Assembly (NCBI RefSeq): GCF_014692675.1
Contig: NZ_JABFCZ010000016.1
Coordinates: 62,001 to 126,000, forward strand
Reading direction: 5' to 3'
Length of the DNA stretch: 64,000 bases
DNA from: Roseibium aggregatum
GTDB taxonomy: Bacteria; Pseudomonadota; Alphaproteobacteria; Rhizobiales; Stappiaceae
The position numbers and the translations under genes were made by a program. The notes under the pieces are model-generated. The model did not search any database, was not told where the DNA came from, and was given only the letters and a program-made list of their open reading frames with translations. Within the stretch, counting starts at the first letter, position 1; each line of letters begins with the position of its first letter. Shown here piece by piece: positions 1 through 8,248 of the stretch.

Positions 1-503
1 TAAGGGAACTTGCGGGTGTGTGAAATTATATGATCAGACACCGACGACCGGGGCGGATTTACCCGATTTGGGAAACGGACCTCAGGGCCGACAGAGTTTT
101 GGCAGTTTGATTGCCGCGGAATACCGAATATCAGCGTATCATGGATCGTCTTGTCCGAGTGTAGCCGGATGGGGCAGTTTCCGTTTCGTCATTGACAAAG
201 ACGAAACGGCAGCCGGATGCCTGATATTTGAACAAATCCCAGGTGAGGGGCGTTTGGCACACACCTGAATGTATACAAAATGCCTTGTGGCAGCGGGCAA
301 AGGCCCGGGTTCTGGTTCAACAAGACGAACATGCAGCCCGCGGGAACCCTTATGACCTTTGACAACCGCGACCGGCTGCGCCGGCCTCCGTCGGCGGTCA
401 GTCGGACAATGACCCATCGGCCACAAGCAAACGGCACCGGGATCCTCCCCCCGGTGCCGTTTTTGTTTGTACGCTGCCGGTGAGTGTCCGGCAGGCTCAC
501 ATC
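1..503. other. Left-edge intergenic region without a convincing gene
   Basis: About 500 bases with no reading frame I trust. The rightward frames at 20-268 and 280-483 have no recognisable domain, and the second runs through a terminator hairpin. Two structures are visible: a 10-bp stem with arms at 181-190 and 200-209 (CCGTTTCGTC / GACGAAACGG), and a rho-independent terminator near 429-468. A short untranslated RNA ending at that terminator is possible but unproven. Confidence 0.5.
429..468 (+). terminator. Rho-independent terminator
   Basis: An 11-bp stem (ACGGCACCGGG at 431-441 with its complement ending at 460) is followed on the plus strand by TTTTTGTTT. It points rightward although the next gene is on the minus strand. 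It therefore ends either an unseen rightward transcript from the left edge or acts as a bidirectional stop below the ETF-QO gene. Confidence 0.75.
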
Positions 504-2186
504 TTACATGTTCGGGTAGTTCGGTCCGCCGGTCCCTTCGGGAACCGTCCAGGTGATGTTGCCGTTCGGATCCTTGATGTCGCAGGTCTTGCAGTGGACG
601 CAGTTCTGCGCGTTGATCTGGAACCTCGGCGCGTCGGCACCTTCTTCCACCCATTCATAGACGCCTGCGGGGCAGTACCGGCTCGACGGGCCCGCAAAGA
701 CATCGTGCTCCGACGACTTCTGCAGCGCATCGTCTTTCACCTTGAGGTGAATCGGCTGATCTTCCTCGTGGTTGGTGTTCGACAGGAACACGGAAGAAAG
801 CTTGTCGAAGGAGATCACGCCGTCCGGCTTCGGATAGTCGATCTTCGGACAATCCTTTGCCGGCTTCAGGCTGGCTGCATCGGTCTTGCCGTGCTTCAGC
901 GTGCCGAAGAACGAAAAGCCGAACAGCTCGTTGGTCCACATGTCGAGGCCGCCGAGCGCAATGCCGAGCACGGTTCCGAACTTCGACCACAACGGTTTCA
1001 CGTTGCGGACTTTCTTCAGGTCCTTGCCGATCTCGCTCGCCCGCCAGGCAGTGTCATAACCGGTCAATTCCGTATTGGCCTCGCCACGGCCGATCGCGGC
1101 CATGACTTCTTCCGCCGCCAGCATGCCGGACAGCATGGCGTTATGGGAGCCCTTGATCCGGGGGACGTTCACGAACCCGGCCGAGCAGCCCATGATGAGA
1201 CCGCCGGGGAAGGAAAGCTTGGGAACGGACTGGAAGCCGCCTTCGGTGATCGCCCGCGCGCCATAGGCGATGCGCTTGCCGCCCTCGAAGGTGTCGCGGA
1301 TGGCCGGATGGGTCTTGAAACGCTGGAACTCGTCGAAGGGGGACAGCCACGGATTTTCGTAGTTCAGGTGAAGTACGAAGCCGACCGCCACCTGGTTGTC
1401 CTCCAGGTGGTACAGGAACGATCCGCCGCCGGTCTTGCCGTCGAGCGGCCAGCCGAAGGAATGCTGGACCAGGCCCGGCTTGTGTTTTTCCGGATCGATC
1501 TGCCACAATTCCTTGATGCCGATGCCGAACTTCGGCACGTCGCAGTCCCGGTCGAGGGCGAATTTCGCGATCAGTTCCTTGGCGATGGAGCCGCGTGCGC
1601 CTTCGCCGATCAGCGTGTATTTGGCCCGCAGTTCCATGCCCCGGGTGAACTGGGCATTCGGTTTGCCGTCACGGCCTATACCCATGTCGCCGGTTGCAAC
1701 GCCGACAACGCGGCCTTCGTCGTCATAAAGGACCTCGGCTGCCGCAAAGCCCGGATAAATCTCGACGCCGAGCGCTTCCGCCTTTTCCGCCAGCCAGCGG
1801 CAGACGTTGCCGAGCGAGACGATGTAGTTGCCGTGATTGTTCATGAGTTTCGGCATGAACATGTTCGGCAGCCGCATGGAGCCGGCCGGCCCGAGAACCA
1901 GGAAATGATCGGCGGTGACCGGGGTCTTGATCGGCGTGTCCTCGTCGCGCCATTCCGGCAGCAGCTTGTCGAGCCCGATCGGGTCGATGACGGCACCGGA
2001 CAGGATATGGGCGCCGACTTCGGAGCCCTTCTCCAGAACGACAATGCTCAGCTCTTCGCCCTTCTCGTCGGCGATCTGCTTCAGCCGGATCGCGGCAGCC
2101 AGACCGGCCGGGCCGGCGCCGACGATAACGACGTCAACGTCCATGCTCTCGCGTTCGCCAAGCTCTGCCCCATCCTGTTCGGACAT
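504..2186 (-). CDS. Electron transfer flavoprotein-ubiquinone oxidoreductase (ETF-QO)
   Basis: Takes electrons from reduced electron-transfer flavoprotein (fed by acyl-CoA and amino-acid dehydrogenases) and passes them to ubiquinone at the inner membrane. The 560-aa length is normal. An N-terminal Rossmann FAD motif VVIVGAGPAGLAAA lies around residues 18-32. The C-terminal ferredoxin-like 4Fe-4S domain has Cys505, Cys529, Cys532 and Cys535 (CPAGVYEW ... CVHCKTC). Start is the ATG at 2186. It stands alone, divergent from the uracil-DNA glycosylase gene, with possible operators in the shared upstream region. Family assignment is firm. Confidence 0.97.
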   Translation of the reverse strand: MSEQDGAELGERESMDVDVVIVGAGPAGLAAAIRLKQIADEKGEELSIVVLEKGSEVGAHILSGAVIDPIGLDKLLPEWRDEDTPIKTPVTADHFLVLGPAGSMRLPNMFMPKLMNNHGNYIVSLGNVCRWLAEKAEALGVEIYPGFAAAEVLYDDEGRVVGVATGDMGIGRDGKPNAQFTRGMELRAKYTLIGEGARGSIAKELIAKFALDRDCDVPKFGIGIKELWQIDPEKHKPGLVQHSFGWPLDGKTGGGSFLYHLEDNQVAVGFVLHLNYENPWLSPFDEFQRFKTHPAIRDTFEGGKRIAYGARAITEGGFQSVPKLSFPGGLIMGCSAGFVNVPRIKGSHNAMLSGMLAAEEVMAAIGRGEANTELTGYDTAWRASEIGKDLKKVRNVKPLWSKFGTVLGIALGGLDMWTNELFGFSFFGTLKHGKTDAASLKPAKDCPKIDYPKPDGVISFDKLSSVFLSNTNHEEDQPIHLKVKDDALQKSSEHDVFAGPSSRYCPAGVYEWVEEGADAPRFQINAQNCVHCKTCDIKDPNGNITWTVPEGTGGPNYPNM

Positions 2187-2507
2187 TGAGTTCTCCCTCG
2201 CTTGATATCCGGTCGTGGCCGGATACTACCCCTTTTGCATCATCTGCCGTAAGTCCGCACCCTAGCTGCAGCCTTGCCCCGATCAAGTGCGAATTTCGGC
2301 TTGTAACTTCCGACTGGCACATAGACTGAAAAGTCATTCCGCCGTCAAGCCTGTGCATGACGTTTACGTAAGCGGAATTATCGCTGCGGATTGAACCGGT
2401 CGAAATGAGTCATTGTGTTGGACAAGCGGCTTTCTGCGGAGAAAACAGCCCGTCTCCGCTTTGTCTCCGGACGCGGGAGCGAATAGAATGACCGCGGAGG
2501 CTATAGG
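2187..2507. other. Divergent promoter region between ETF-QO and uracil-DNA glycosylase
   Basis: 321 bases with no gene. Two symmetric motifs are visible. TATCCGG-N6-CCGGATA at 2206-2225 lies 20 bases above the ETF-QO start. TGACGTTTACGTAAGC at 2358-2373 contains the perfect 8-bp palindrome TTACGTAA. The second resembles operators of MerR-family LiuR regulators of branched-chain amino acid and fatty acid catabolism, which would suit an ETF-QO target. Regulator identity is inferred. Confidence 0.4.
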
Positions 2508-3473
2508 GTGCAGTCGATGGATCAGGCAAACAGGGAACTGGAAGCGCTGCTGGATTTTTATCTGGCAAGCGGGATCGATTGCCTGTTGGAAACCGAGCCG
2601 GTCGATCGTTTTCTGGAAACCGCGCAGCTTGCCGAAAGGCGTATGGCCGGACAGGTTTCACGAACGCCCGACCGCCCTGTTCAAGGGGCGGGCCCGGCTG
2701 CGCTCCAGCCGCAACGTCCCCGGATGCCGGGAACGGATCGGACCTTCCTGCAATCGGCCCACCAATCGGGCCAGCAACCGGTGTCGGCCGGACCGGCGGC
2801 GCAGCCCTTGGGCGGAGACCCTTCCGGTGGCGGGTCTTCGGTGGTTCTTCCGAACGAGTCGGCCGTTGAATCCGCCCGGGACGCCGCCCGCAATGTTTCC
2901 ACTCTTGATGAGCTTCGTGCCTGCCTGGACGGATTTGACGGCTGCAATTTGCGTCTGACGGCCAAGAACCTCGTCTTCGCCGACGGCAACCCGCAGGCAC
3001 GGGTCATGTTCGTCGGTGAAGCCCCGGGGCGGGACGAGGACCTGCAGGGCAAGCCCTTTGTCGGCCGTTCCGGCCAATTGCTGGACAGGATGCTGAAAGC
3101 GATCGGTCTGGACCGGTCGGATGCCTATATCGCCAATGTGGTGCCCTGGCGGCCTCCCGGAAATCGCACGCCGACGCCGCAGGAAACGGAAATCTGCAAG
3201 CCGTTCATCATGCGCCAGATCGAGCTGGTAAACCCGGATATACTTGTATTTCTGGGTTCTGCTTCCGCGAAAACCTTGCTGGGGACCCAGGAAGGGATCA
3301 GAAAACTGCGCGGACGCTGGATGAAATTTTCCACCGGAAGTGCGGAAATCTCCTGCGTTGCAACCTATCATCCTGCCTATCTTTTGCGCAGTCCGCTCGA
3401 AAAAAGGCAATCTTGGCAGGACTTTCAATCGATTAAGAAAAAACTAGCAGAAATTCCGCATAACTTAAGTTAA
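2508..3473 (+). CDS. Uracil-DNA glycosylase, family 4-like (Fe-S type)
   Basis: Removes uracil from DNA as the first step of base-excision repair. 321 aa. Residues 1-130 are a low-complexity Pro/Gln/Gly-rich extension absent from minimal family members. The catalytic fold follows, with the GEAPGRDED motif at 170-178, GKPFVGRSGQLLD at 181-193 and the HPAYLLR motif at 288-294. Four cysteines (139, 146, 230, 283) could ligate the Fe-S cluster, although 139/146 are spaced wider than the usual CxxC. The GTG start at 2508 is preferred because GGAGG (2496-2500) lies 7 bases upstream; the ATG at 2517 is too far from it. Confidence 0.9.
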   Translation: MQSMDQANRELEALLDFYLASGIDCLLETEPVDRFLETAQLAERRMAGQVSRTPDRPVQGAGPAALQPQRPRMPGTDRTFLQSAHQSGQQPVSAGPAAQPLGGDPSGGGSSVVLPNESAVESARDAARNVSTLDELRACLDGFDGCNLRLTAKNLVFADGNPQARVMFVGEAPGRDEDLQGKPFVGRSGQLLDRMLKAIGLDRSDAYIANVVPWRPPGNRTPTPQETEICKPFIMRQIELVNPDILVFLGSASAKTLLGTQEGIRKLRGRWMKFSTGSAEISCVATYHPAYLLRSPLEKRQSWQDFQSIKKKLAEIPHNLS

Positions 3474-3613
3474 CGAGTTCTGAAACGAAATATAAATCCA
3501 AGTTTTGATTGTCCGTTCTTGAAAATACGCTTTATGGAGAATTTTTACAGGTCCGTTAACCTGAAGTTGGTATTGGACGGGTATCTTCTTACTGAGTAGT
3601 AAGGGATTCACTC

Positions 3614-4378
3614 GTGACCGCATTGGCCCAAAACATACCCGAAGGTGCAACCCTGGCCGTTCTGATCGTCGATCTGGAGCGCCTTCTTTGCATTGAGGGA
3701 TCAGCTTCGGGTTTTACCGGTTCCGGCTGCAACATCCTTTCCCACCGCGTGAACGAACTGAATGAAATGGTCGGTTTGCGCGTGGATGGCCTGGAAAAGA
3801 TGATCAAGGGCCGGATCACCTATGTCACGGACGGCGAAGCCAAGGTCCTCTTTGATTTCAGCGAATCCACCAAGGATCAGGAAAAGCGAAAGGAACAGCG
3901 CCGGCCCGTCCATATTCCGGCCCGGGTCAGCGATCTGTCCGGCAATGCCTCTATCCATTGCATCATTTCCAATGCCAGCAAGAATGGTTGCCGTCTTGAA
4001 GGGCAGGGTATCGGACATCTGCCGGACGACATCTTCCTGCGGATCAACGGTCTGGATCTGCCCGTTCGCGGCAGCATTGCGTGGCGCGGTCCGGGCTGTG
4101 CCGGTGTCCGCCTGCTGTGGCAATTCACCTCGGGCAAGGAAATGAAGCCGGTGCTCAAGGACATGAACCCTCAGCACAAGATGGCGGAGAAACAGGAGGT
4201 CGACTTCGGCCGGACCAGAAAACGGCAGAAGGCAGACGGATACGAAACCGAGGTCACTGCCGAGGCCATCGAAAGAGCAGCCGAAGAACTGACCGCCCGC
4301 GAGCAGAAGCGCGCCGAACGCAAGGCTCGCCGCAACGATGCCGGAGCCTTCGGCCATCGTAAGAACAACCCGTTCTGA
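3614..4378 (+). CDS. PilZ-domain protein (putative c-di-GMP receptor)
   Basis: 254-aa cytoplasmic protein. The PilZ domain covers roughly residues 92-175. It has the arginine-rich RKEQRR...R entry around 92-104 and the NASKNG motif (D/NxSxxG) at 120-125, the two elements that bind cyclic di-GMP. The first 90 residues form an extra N-terminal domain I do not recognise. The last 80 residues are highly charged, with a Lys/Arg/Glu-rich helix suggesting a coiled coil. GTG start at 3614 with AAGGGA eight bases upstream. Output target unknown. The GGDEF-EAL gene at 8.2 kb is another c-di-GMP component in the window. Confidence 0.85.
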   Translation: MTALAQNIPEGATLAVLIVDLERLLCIEGSASGFTGSGCNILSHRVNELNEMVGLRVDGLEKMIKGRITYVTDGEAKVLFDFSESTKDQEKRKEQRRPVHIPARVSDLSGNASIHCIISNASKNGCRLEGQGIGHLPDDIFLRINGLDLPVRGSIAWRGPGCAGVRLLWQFTSGKEMKPVLKDMNPQHKMAEKQEVDFGRTRKRQKADGYETEVTAEAIERAAEELTAREQKRAERKARRNDAGAFGHRKNNPF

Positions 4379-4538
4379 TCCGCGCCCGACGCTGCTTCCA
4401 AAATATTTGGAATGAACGGCGGATCGTTCCGCGAAGCGATCCTTGCCGGTTGATCCGAATTCGTGGTCGGATGGGTTATATTCGGAAGCGATTGGTACTA
4501 TATGCCTTCCGTTGACCTGTTCCGGAGCTTCCGTTTTC

Positions 4539-5396
4539 GTGTTCGATAAATTGCGCAATTTGCTTCCCAAAGCACTGAGAAACGACAAGACGATTATCCC
4601 CGTCGTCCGCCTTCAAGGGGCAATCGGCATGGTGACCCCTCTGCGTCCCGGACTGTCGCTCGCATCCGTTTCTCAGCCGCTCGAAAAGGCGTTCGCCATG
4701 AAAAAGGCGCCCGCCGTGGCGCTCATTGTCAATTCGCCGGGCGGGTCGCCGGTCCAGTCGCGGCTTATTTTCAAGCGTATTCGCGACCTGGCGGAGGAAA
4801 AGGAAAAGGACGTGCTCGTCTTCGTGGAAGACGTGGCGGCCTCCGGCGGCTACATGATCGCCCTTGCGGGCAACGAGATCTATGCGGATCCCTCCTCCAT
4901 CGTGGGCTCCATCGGCGTGGTCGCCGCCGGCTTCGGCTTTCCCGAACTCCTGAAGAAGATCGGCGTCGAGCGCCGCGTCTATACCGCCGGCAAAAAGAAG
5001 GTGATTCTGGATCCGTTCAAGGACGCCGATCCGGACGACATCGAGTTCCTCAAAGGGCTGCAACAGGAAATCCATGAGGTCTTCATCGATATGGTGAAGT
5101 CGCGCCGTGGCGATATCCTGTCCGATGACGCGGATCTTTTCTCTGGCAAGTTCTGGACCGGCGGAAAAGCCCGGGACCTGGGGCTTGTCGACGAGATCGG
5201 CGATCTGCGCGGTGTCCTGAAAAAGCGGTTCGGCGACAAGGCCGAACCCAAGCTGATTTCCGCGCCGCGCGGACTGTTCGGACGCAAGAGCGGGGTCGGG
5301 GTCGCGGCAAAATTGCTGGAAGGCCAAGGCGGACTTGGCGACGAAATGATATCATCGCTCGAAGCGCGTGCCTTGTGGCAGCGTTACGGGCTTTGA
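4539..5396 (+). CDS. S49-family serine peptidase (SppA/SohB-like)
   Basis: Serine peptidase of the signal-peptide-peptidase A family, which clears cleaved signal peptides or membrane-associated fragments. About 285 aa from the GTG at 4539, the single-domain size class. It shows VNSPGGSP around residue 64, the nucleophile Ser102 in EDVAASGGYM, and the general-base lysine in YTAGKKKVILDPF near 152-154 (Ser-Lys dyad). No strong N-terminal membrane anchor is visible. CGGAG lies 11 bases before the GTG. An upstream TTG at 4443 in the same frame would add an unconserved-looking extension. The next gene follows 36 bases downstream and is probably co-transcribed. Confidence 0.92.
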   Translation: MFDKLRNLLPKALRNDKTIIPVVRLQGAIGMVTPLRPGLSLASVSQPLEKAFAMKKAPAVALIVNSPGGSPVQSRLIFKRIRDLAEEKEKDVLVFVEDVAASGGYMIALAGNEIYADPSSIVGSIGVVAAGFGFPELLKKIGVERRVYTAGKKKVILDPFKDADPDDIEFLKGLQQEIHEVFIDMVKSRRGDILSDDADLFSGKFWTGGKARDLGLVDEIGDLRGVLKKRFGDKAEPKLISAPRGLFGRKSGVGVAAKLLEGQGGLGDEMISSLEARALWQRYGL

Positions 5397-5432
5397 CCTT
5401 TCAGGCCGGGCGGGGCCGGTGGTGGAGGTGAT

Positions 5433-5624
5433 ATGACGGAATTACTCGGATTTGCAGCTCTCGCCGTCGGCGGCTACTGGGTCGTGAACCGCATGAAGAA
5501 GAAAATGGCCGAGGTCGAACGGCGGCTGTCGGAGGCCGCCGCGGCGGCCAAAGGCCCCAATGCCGAACCGGTCAGGACCCTGAAGCAGGATCCCGAAACG
5601 GGCCGCTACCGGCCTGAACAGTAA
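5433..5624 (+). CDS. Small membrane-anchored hypothetical protein
   Basis: 63 aa with ATG at 5433 preceded by a strong GGAGG. Residues 3-18 (ELLGFAALAVGGYWVV) form one hydrophobic helix. A basic-acidic amphipathic segment (RMKKKMAEVERRLSEA) and a short polar tail follow. I recognise no domain. The good ribosome-binding site and tight spacing behind the S49 peptidase gene suggest co-expression, perhaps as a membrane partner of that peptidase. This role is inferred. Confidence 0.75.
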   Translation: MTELLGFAALAVGGYWVVNRMKKKMAEVERRLSEAAAAAKGPNAEPVRTLKQDPETGRYRPEQ

Positions 5625-5690
5625 CCGACTTCCAGAGGACGAAATGGTGGCCTAGCTGACCGCCTGAGGTTGAAGACAAACCCTGACGTA

Positions 5691-5845
5691 GTCATCCCGG
5701 ACGAAGCGTCAGCGGAGATCCGGGACCGGCGAGCCGAGGTCTATGTCACCTCAATACTGCTGAAACTGTTAGGCATTTGCCTCGCCGGCCCCGGCTCGCG
5801 CTGTCGCTTGGCCGGGGTGACTGCGGAGAGGAAAGCGCTTTACCG
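5691..5845. repeat. Dispersed intergenic repeat, copy 1
   Basis: About 130-155 bases beginning GTCATCCCGG and closing with a rough complement, GCCGGGGTGAC. It is an imperfect long palindrome sharing internal blocks (CCCGGCTCGCGCTGTCGCTT, GAGCC.GGTCT, GGAGAGGAA) with 38928-39085. It fills the gap between the small membrane protein gene and glyS and can fold into a long hairpin. No gene lies in 5625-5860. Confidence 0.8.
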
Positions 5846-5860
5846 GCAGGCTGAGGCGGC

Positions 5861-7948
5861 CTAGCCCGCCACCTTCGAGAAATCCGCCACCACATGGGTG
5901 GCATCGCGGATTTCCGACAGGAGGCGCAGCCGGTTGAGACGGATCTCCGCCTCTTCCGCATTGACCAGGATATCCTCGAAGAACCGGTCCACCGGCGCCC
6001 GCAGCTTCGACAGCGCTTCCATGGCTCCCTCGAAGTCTTCCCGCTCCACCGCGTCTTCGGCATCTGCGCGTGCCGTGTCGATGGCAGCCGCCAGATCGAC
6101 TTCCGCCTGGTCCTTGAAGTGATCGGGATGCGGCCGACCGGTCACGGCCTCGCCGTCCTTCTTTTCTTCCGCCTTCAGGATGTTGACCGCACGCTTGTAG
6201 CCCGCAAGCAGGTTGGCGCCGTCCTCGGTCTCCAGGAACTTGCCGAGCGCCTCGACCCGCCTGACGACCATCAGCAGGTCGTCCTGGCCTTCCATGGCGA
6301 AGACCGCGTCGATCAGATCGTGGCGCGCGCCCTCGTCCTTGAGGTGGACATTGAGCCGGTCCGCCAGGAAGGAGAGGAGGTCTTCAACGATTGTATCCGG
6401 CTTAGCGACGTCCGTCTTGACCAGTCCGAGCGCAGACCGGATCAGATCCGACAGGCGCAGGCGCAGATTGTTCTCCAGAACGATGCGGATCACGCCGAGT
6501 GCGGCGCGGCGCAGCGCGTAAGGATCCTTGGAACCGGTCGGCTTTTCGTCAATGGCCCAGAAACCGGCAAGCAGGTCGAGCTTGTCGGCAAGCGCCACGG
6601 CAATGGCGACCGGATCGGCCGGCACGGTGTCCGACGGGCCTTGCGGCCGGTAATGATCCTCTATTGCCGTTGCGACGGATGCATCCTCGCCCTGGGCTGC
6701 CGCATAATAGCGGCCCATCAGGCCCTGGAGTTCAGGGAATTCGTAGACCATTGCGGAGACCAGGTCCGCCTTGGCGAGCGTTGCCGCCCGTTTGGCCTTG
6801 GCGGCATCCGCGCCGATCAGGGACGCGATCCCGTTGGCGAGTGTCTCCAGGCGTTTCACCCGCTCACCCTGGGAGCCGAGCTTCTCGTGGAAGACGATGC
6901 CGTCGAGCTTCGGCAGGTTGTCGGCGAGTTTGGTCTTCAGGTCGGTTTCCCAGAAGAAACGCGCATCGGAAAGCCGGGCACGGATAACCTTTTCGTTGCC
7001 GGCGACGATTTCCTTGCCGCCGTCGGCGGCCTCGATGTTGGAGGTCAGCACGAAGCGGTTCGCCAGGTTGCCGGTCTTCGGATCCTTCAGTACGAAGCAT
7101 TTCTGGTTGGCCCGGATGGTCAGGCGGATGCATTCGTCCGGGATCTCCAGGAAGTCCTCCTCGAAGGTTCCCGTCAGCACCACCGGCCATTCGACCAGGC
7201 CGGCGACTTCTTCCAGCAGGCCCTCGTCCTCGACCAGTTCCAGCCCCAGCGCGAAGGCGCGGTCACGGGCATCGTGCACGATGATGTCCTTGCGCCGGTC
7301 GGCATCGAGCACGACCTTGTGCTTTTCCAGCGCGGGCGCGTAATCGTCGAAGCGGCGGACATCGAAAGCCTCGTCCGCCAGGAAGCGGTGGCCGCGGGTG
7401 GTCTTGCCCGAGGCAACACCGTCGACTTCGAACGGGACCACGTCCGGTTCCTCGGTTTCCGGGCCGAAGGTCGCGACGATGGAATGCAGCGGGCGAACCC
7501 AGCGCATCTGGCCGGTGCCCCAGCGCATGGATTTCGGCCAGGGGAAGTTGCGGATGATGCCGGGCATGAAGTCGGCGATGATATCGATAGCAGTCCGGCC
7601 CGGATTCTCGATCACGGCGACATAAAAATCGCCCTTCTTCGGATCGCTCTGGATCTGGGCCTCATCCACCGAGGACAGCCCGGCACCGCGCAGAAAGCCT
7701 TCGACCGCCTTTTCCGGTGCGCCGACGCGCGGACCCTTGCGCTCTTCCCGGGTCGCAGCCGATGCCACGGGAACACCGGCGACATGCAGAGCGAGCCGGC
7801 GCGGCGTTGCGAAGGCCTTGGCGCCTTCATAAGGAAGGCCGGCCTCGACCAGGGCATTGGTCACGAGCGACTTGAGATCATCGGCAGCGCGGCGCTGCAT
7901 GCGCGCGGGGATTTCCTCGCTGAAAAGTTCAAGCAGGAGATCGGGCAT
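5861..7948 (-). CDS. glyS: Glycyl-tRNA synthetase beta subunit
   Basis: Beta chain of the bacterial alpha2beta2 glycyl-tRNA synthetase, providing tRNA recognition for charging tRNA-Gly with glycine. 695 aa, the usual length, opening with the typical [17 protein letters not shown]. Internal blocks such as [13 protein letters not shown] and [15 protein letters not shown] are typical of the family. The partner glyQ is 4.5 kb upstream on the same strand, separated by a rightward GGDEF-EAL gene and the lemA/DUF2207 pair. The two subunits are therefore unlikely to share one transcript. Confidence 0.98.
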   Translation of the reverse strand: MPDLLLELFSEEIPARMQRRAADDLKSLVTNALVEAGLPYEGAKAFATPRRLALHVAGVPVASAATREERKGPRVGAPEKAVEGFLRGAGLSSVDEAQIQSDPKKGDFYVAVIENPGRTAIDIIADFMPGIIRNFPWPKSMRWGTGQMRWVRPLHSIVATFGPETEEPDVVPFEVDGVASGKTTRGHRFLADEAFDVRRFDDYAPALEKHKVVLDADRRKDIIVHDARDRAFALGLELVEDEGLLEEVAGLVEWPVVLTGTFEEDFLEIPDECIRLTIRANQKCFVLKDPKTGNLANRFVLTSNIEAADGGKEIVAGNEKVIRARLSDARFFWETDLKTKLADNLPKLDGIVFHEKLGSQGERVKRLETLANGIASLIGADAAKAKRAATLAKADLVSAMVYEFPELQGLMGRYYAAAQGEDASVATAIEDHYRPQGPSDTVPADPVAIAVALADKLDLLAGFWAIDEKPTGSKDPYALRRAALGVIRIVLENNLRLRLSDLIRSALGLVKTDVAKPDTIVEDLLSFLADRLNVHLKDEGARHDLIDAVFAMEGQDDLLMVVRRVEALGKFLETEDGANLLAGYKRAVNILKAEEKKDGEAVTGRPHPDHFKDQAEVDLAAAIDTARADAEDAVEREDFEGAMEALSKLRAPVDRFFEDILVNAEEAEIRLNRLRLLSEIRDATHVVADFSKVAG

Positions 7949-8248
7949 GGGAATTACATAGCCTTCGGTAGAGCGGGATCCATCGGATCAATCGGCTCGT
8001 CCGTTAGCAAGTCCGCCCGGTCTTGTCACCCCCTGTCGGCGCTGCAACGGAAATTAGTCGTTGCCGGGTCTGTTCGACTGCGGAAGGTCACGAAACGGAA
8101 GATGTGTAAAACGCGCGAATACGTTCGATGGTCAGGAGTATTTCGGGTGAAGGTTTCAATTTTAATGATCTTTTTTCATATTTCCTCAAGGAAAATCGGC
8201 GAAAATTTTTGAAGCATACATCTGAACGTCAAGGCGAAGCGGCGCAAA
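7949..8248. other. Divergent promoter region glyS / GGDEF-EAL
   Basis: 300 bases without a gene. The half next to the GGDEF-EAL gene (8140-8215) is clearly AT-rich and is the likely promoter area. I see no convincing operator or riboswitch. Confidence 0.5.

Noticed and set aside
20..268. 82-codon rightward frame at the left edge
   Set aside because: No ribosome-binding site, no conserved motif, and a stable inverted repeat inside.
480..2189. Long rightward reading frame of 569 codons opposite ETF-QO
   Set aside because: It is the complement of the well-supported ETF-QO gene; its translation is low in known motifs and typical of GC-rich antisense frames.
7019..7540. Possible frameshift in glyS
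   Set aside because: The reading frame is continuous over 695 residues with expected motifs.
5894..8212. Rightward 772-codon frame opposite glyS
   Set aside because: Antisense shadow of glyS; no domain recognised.
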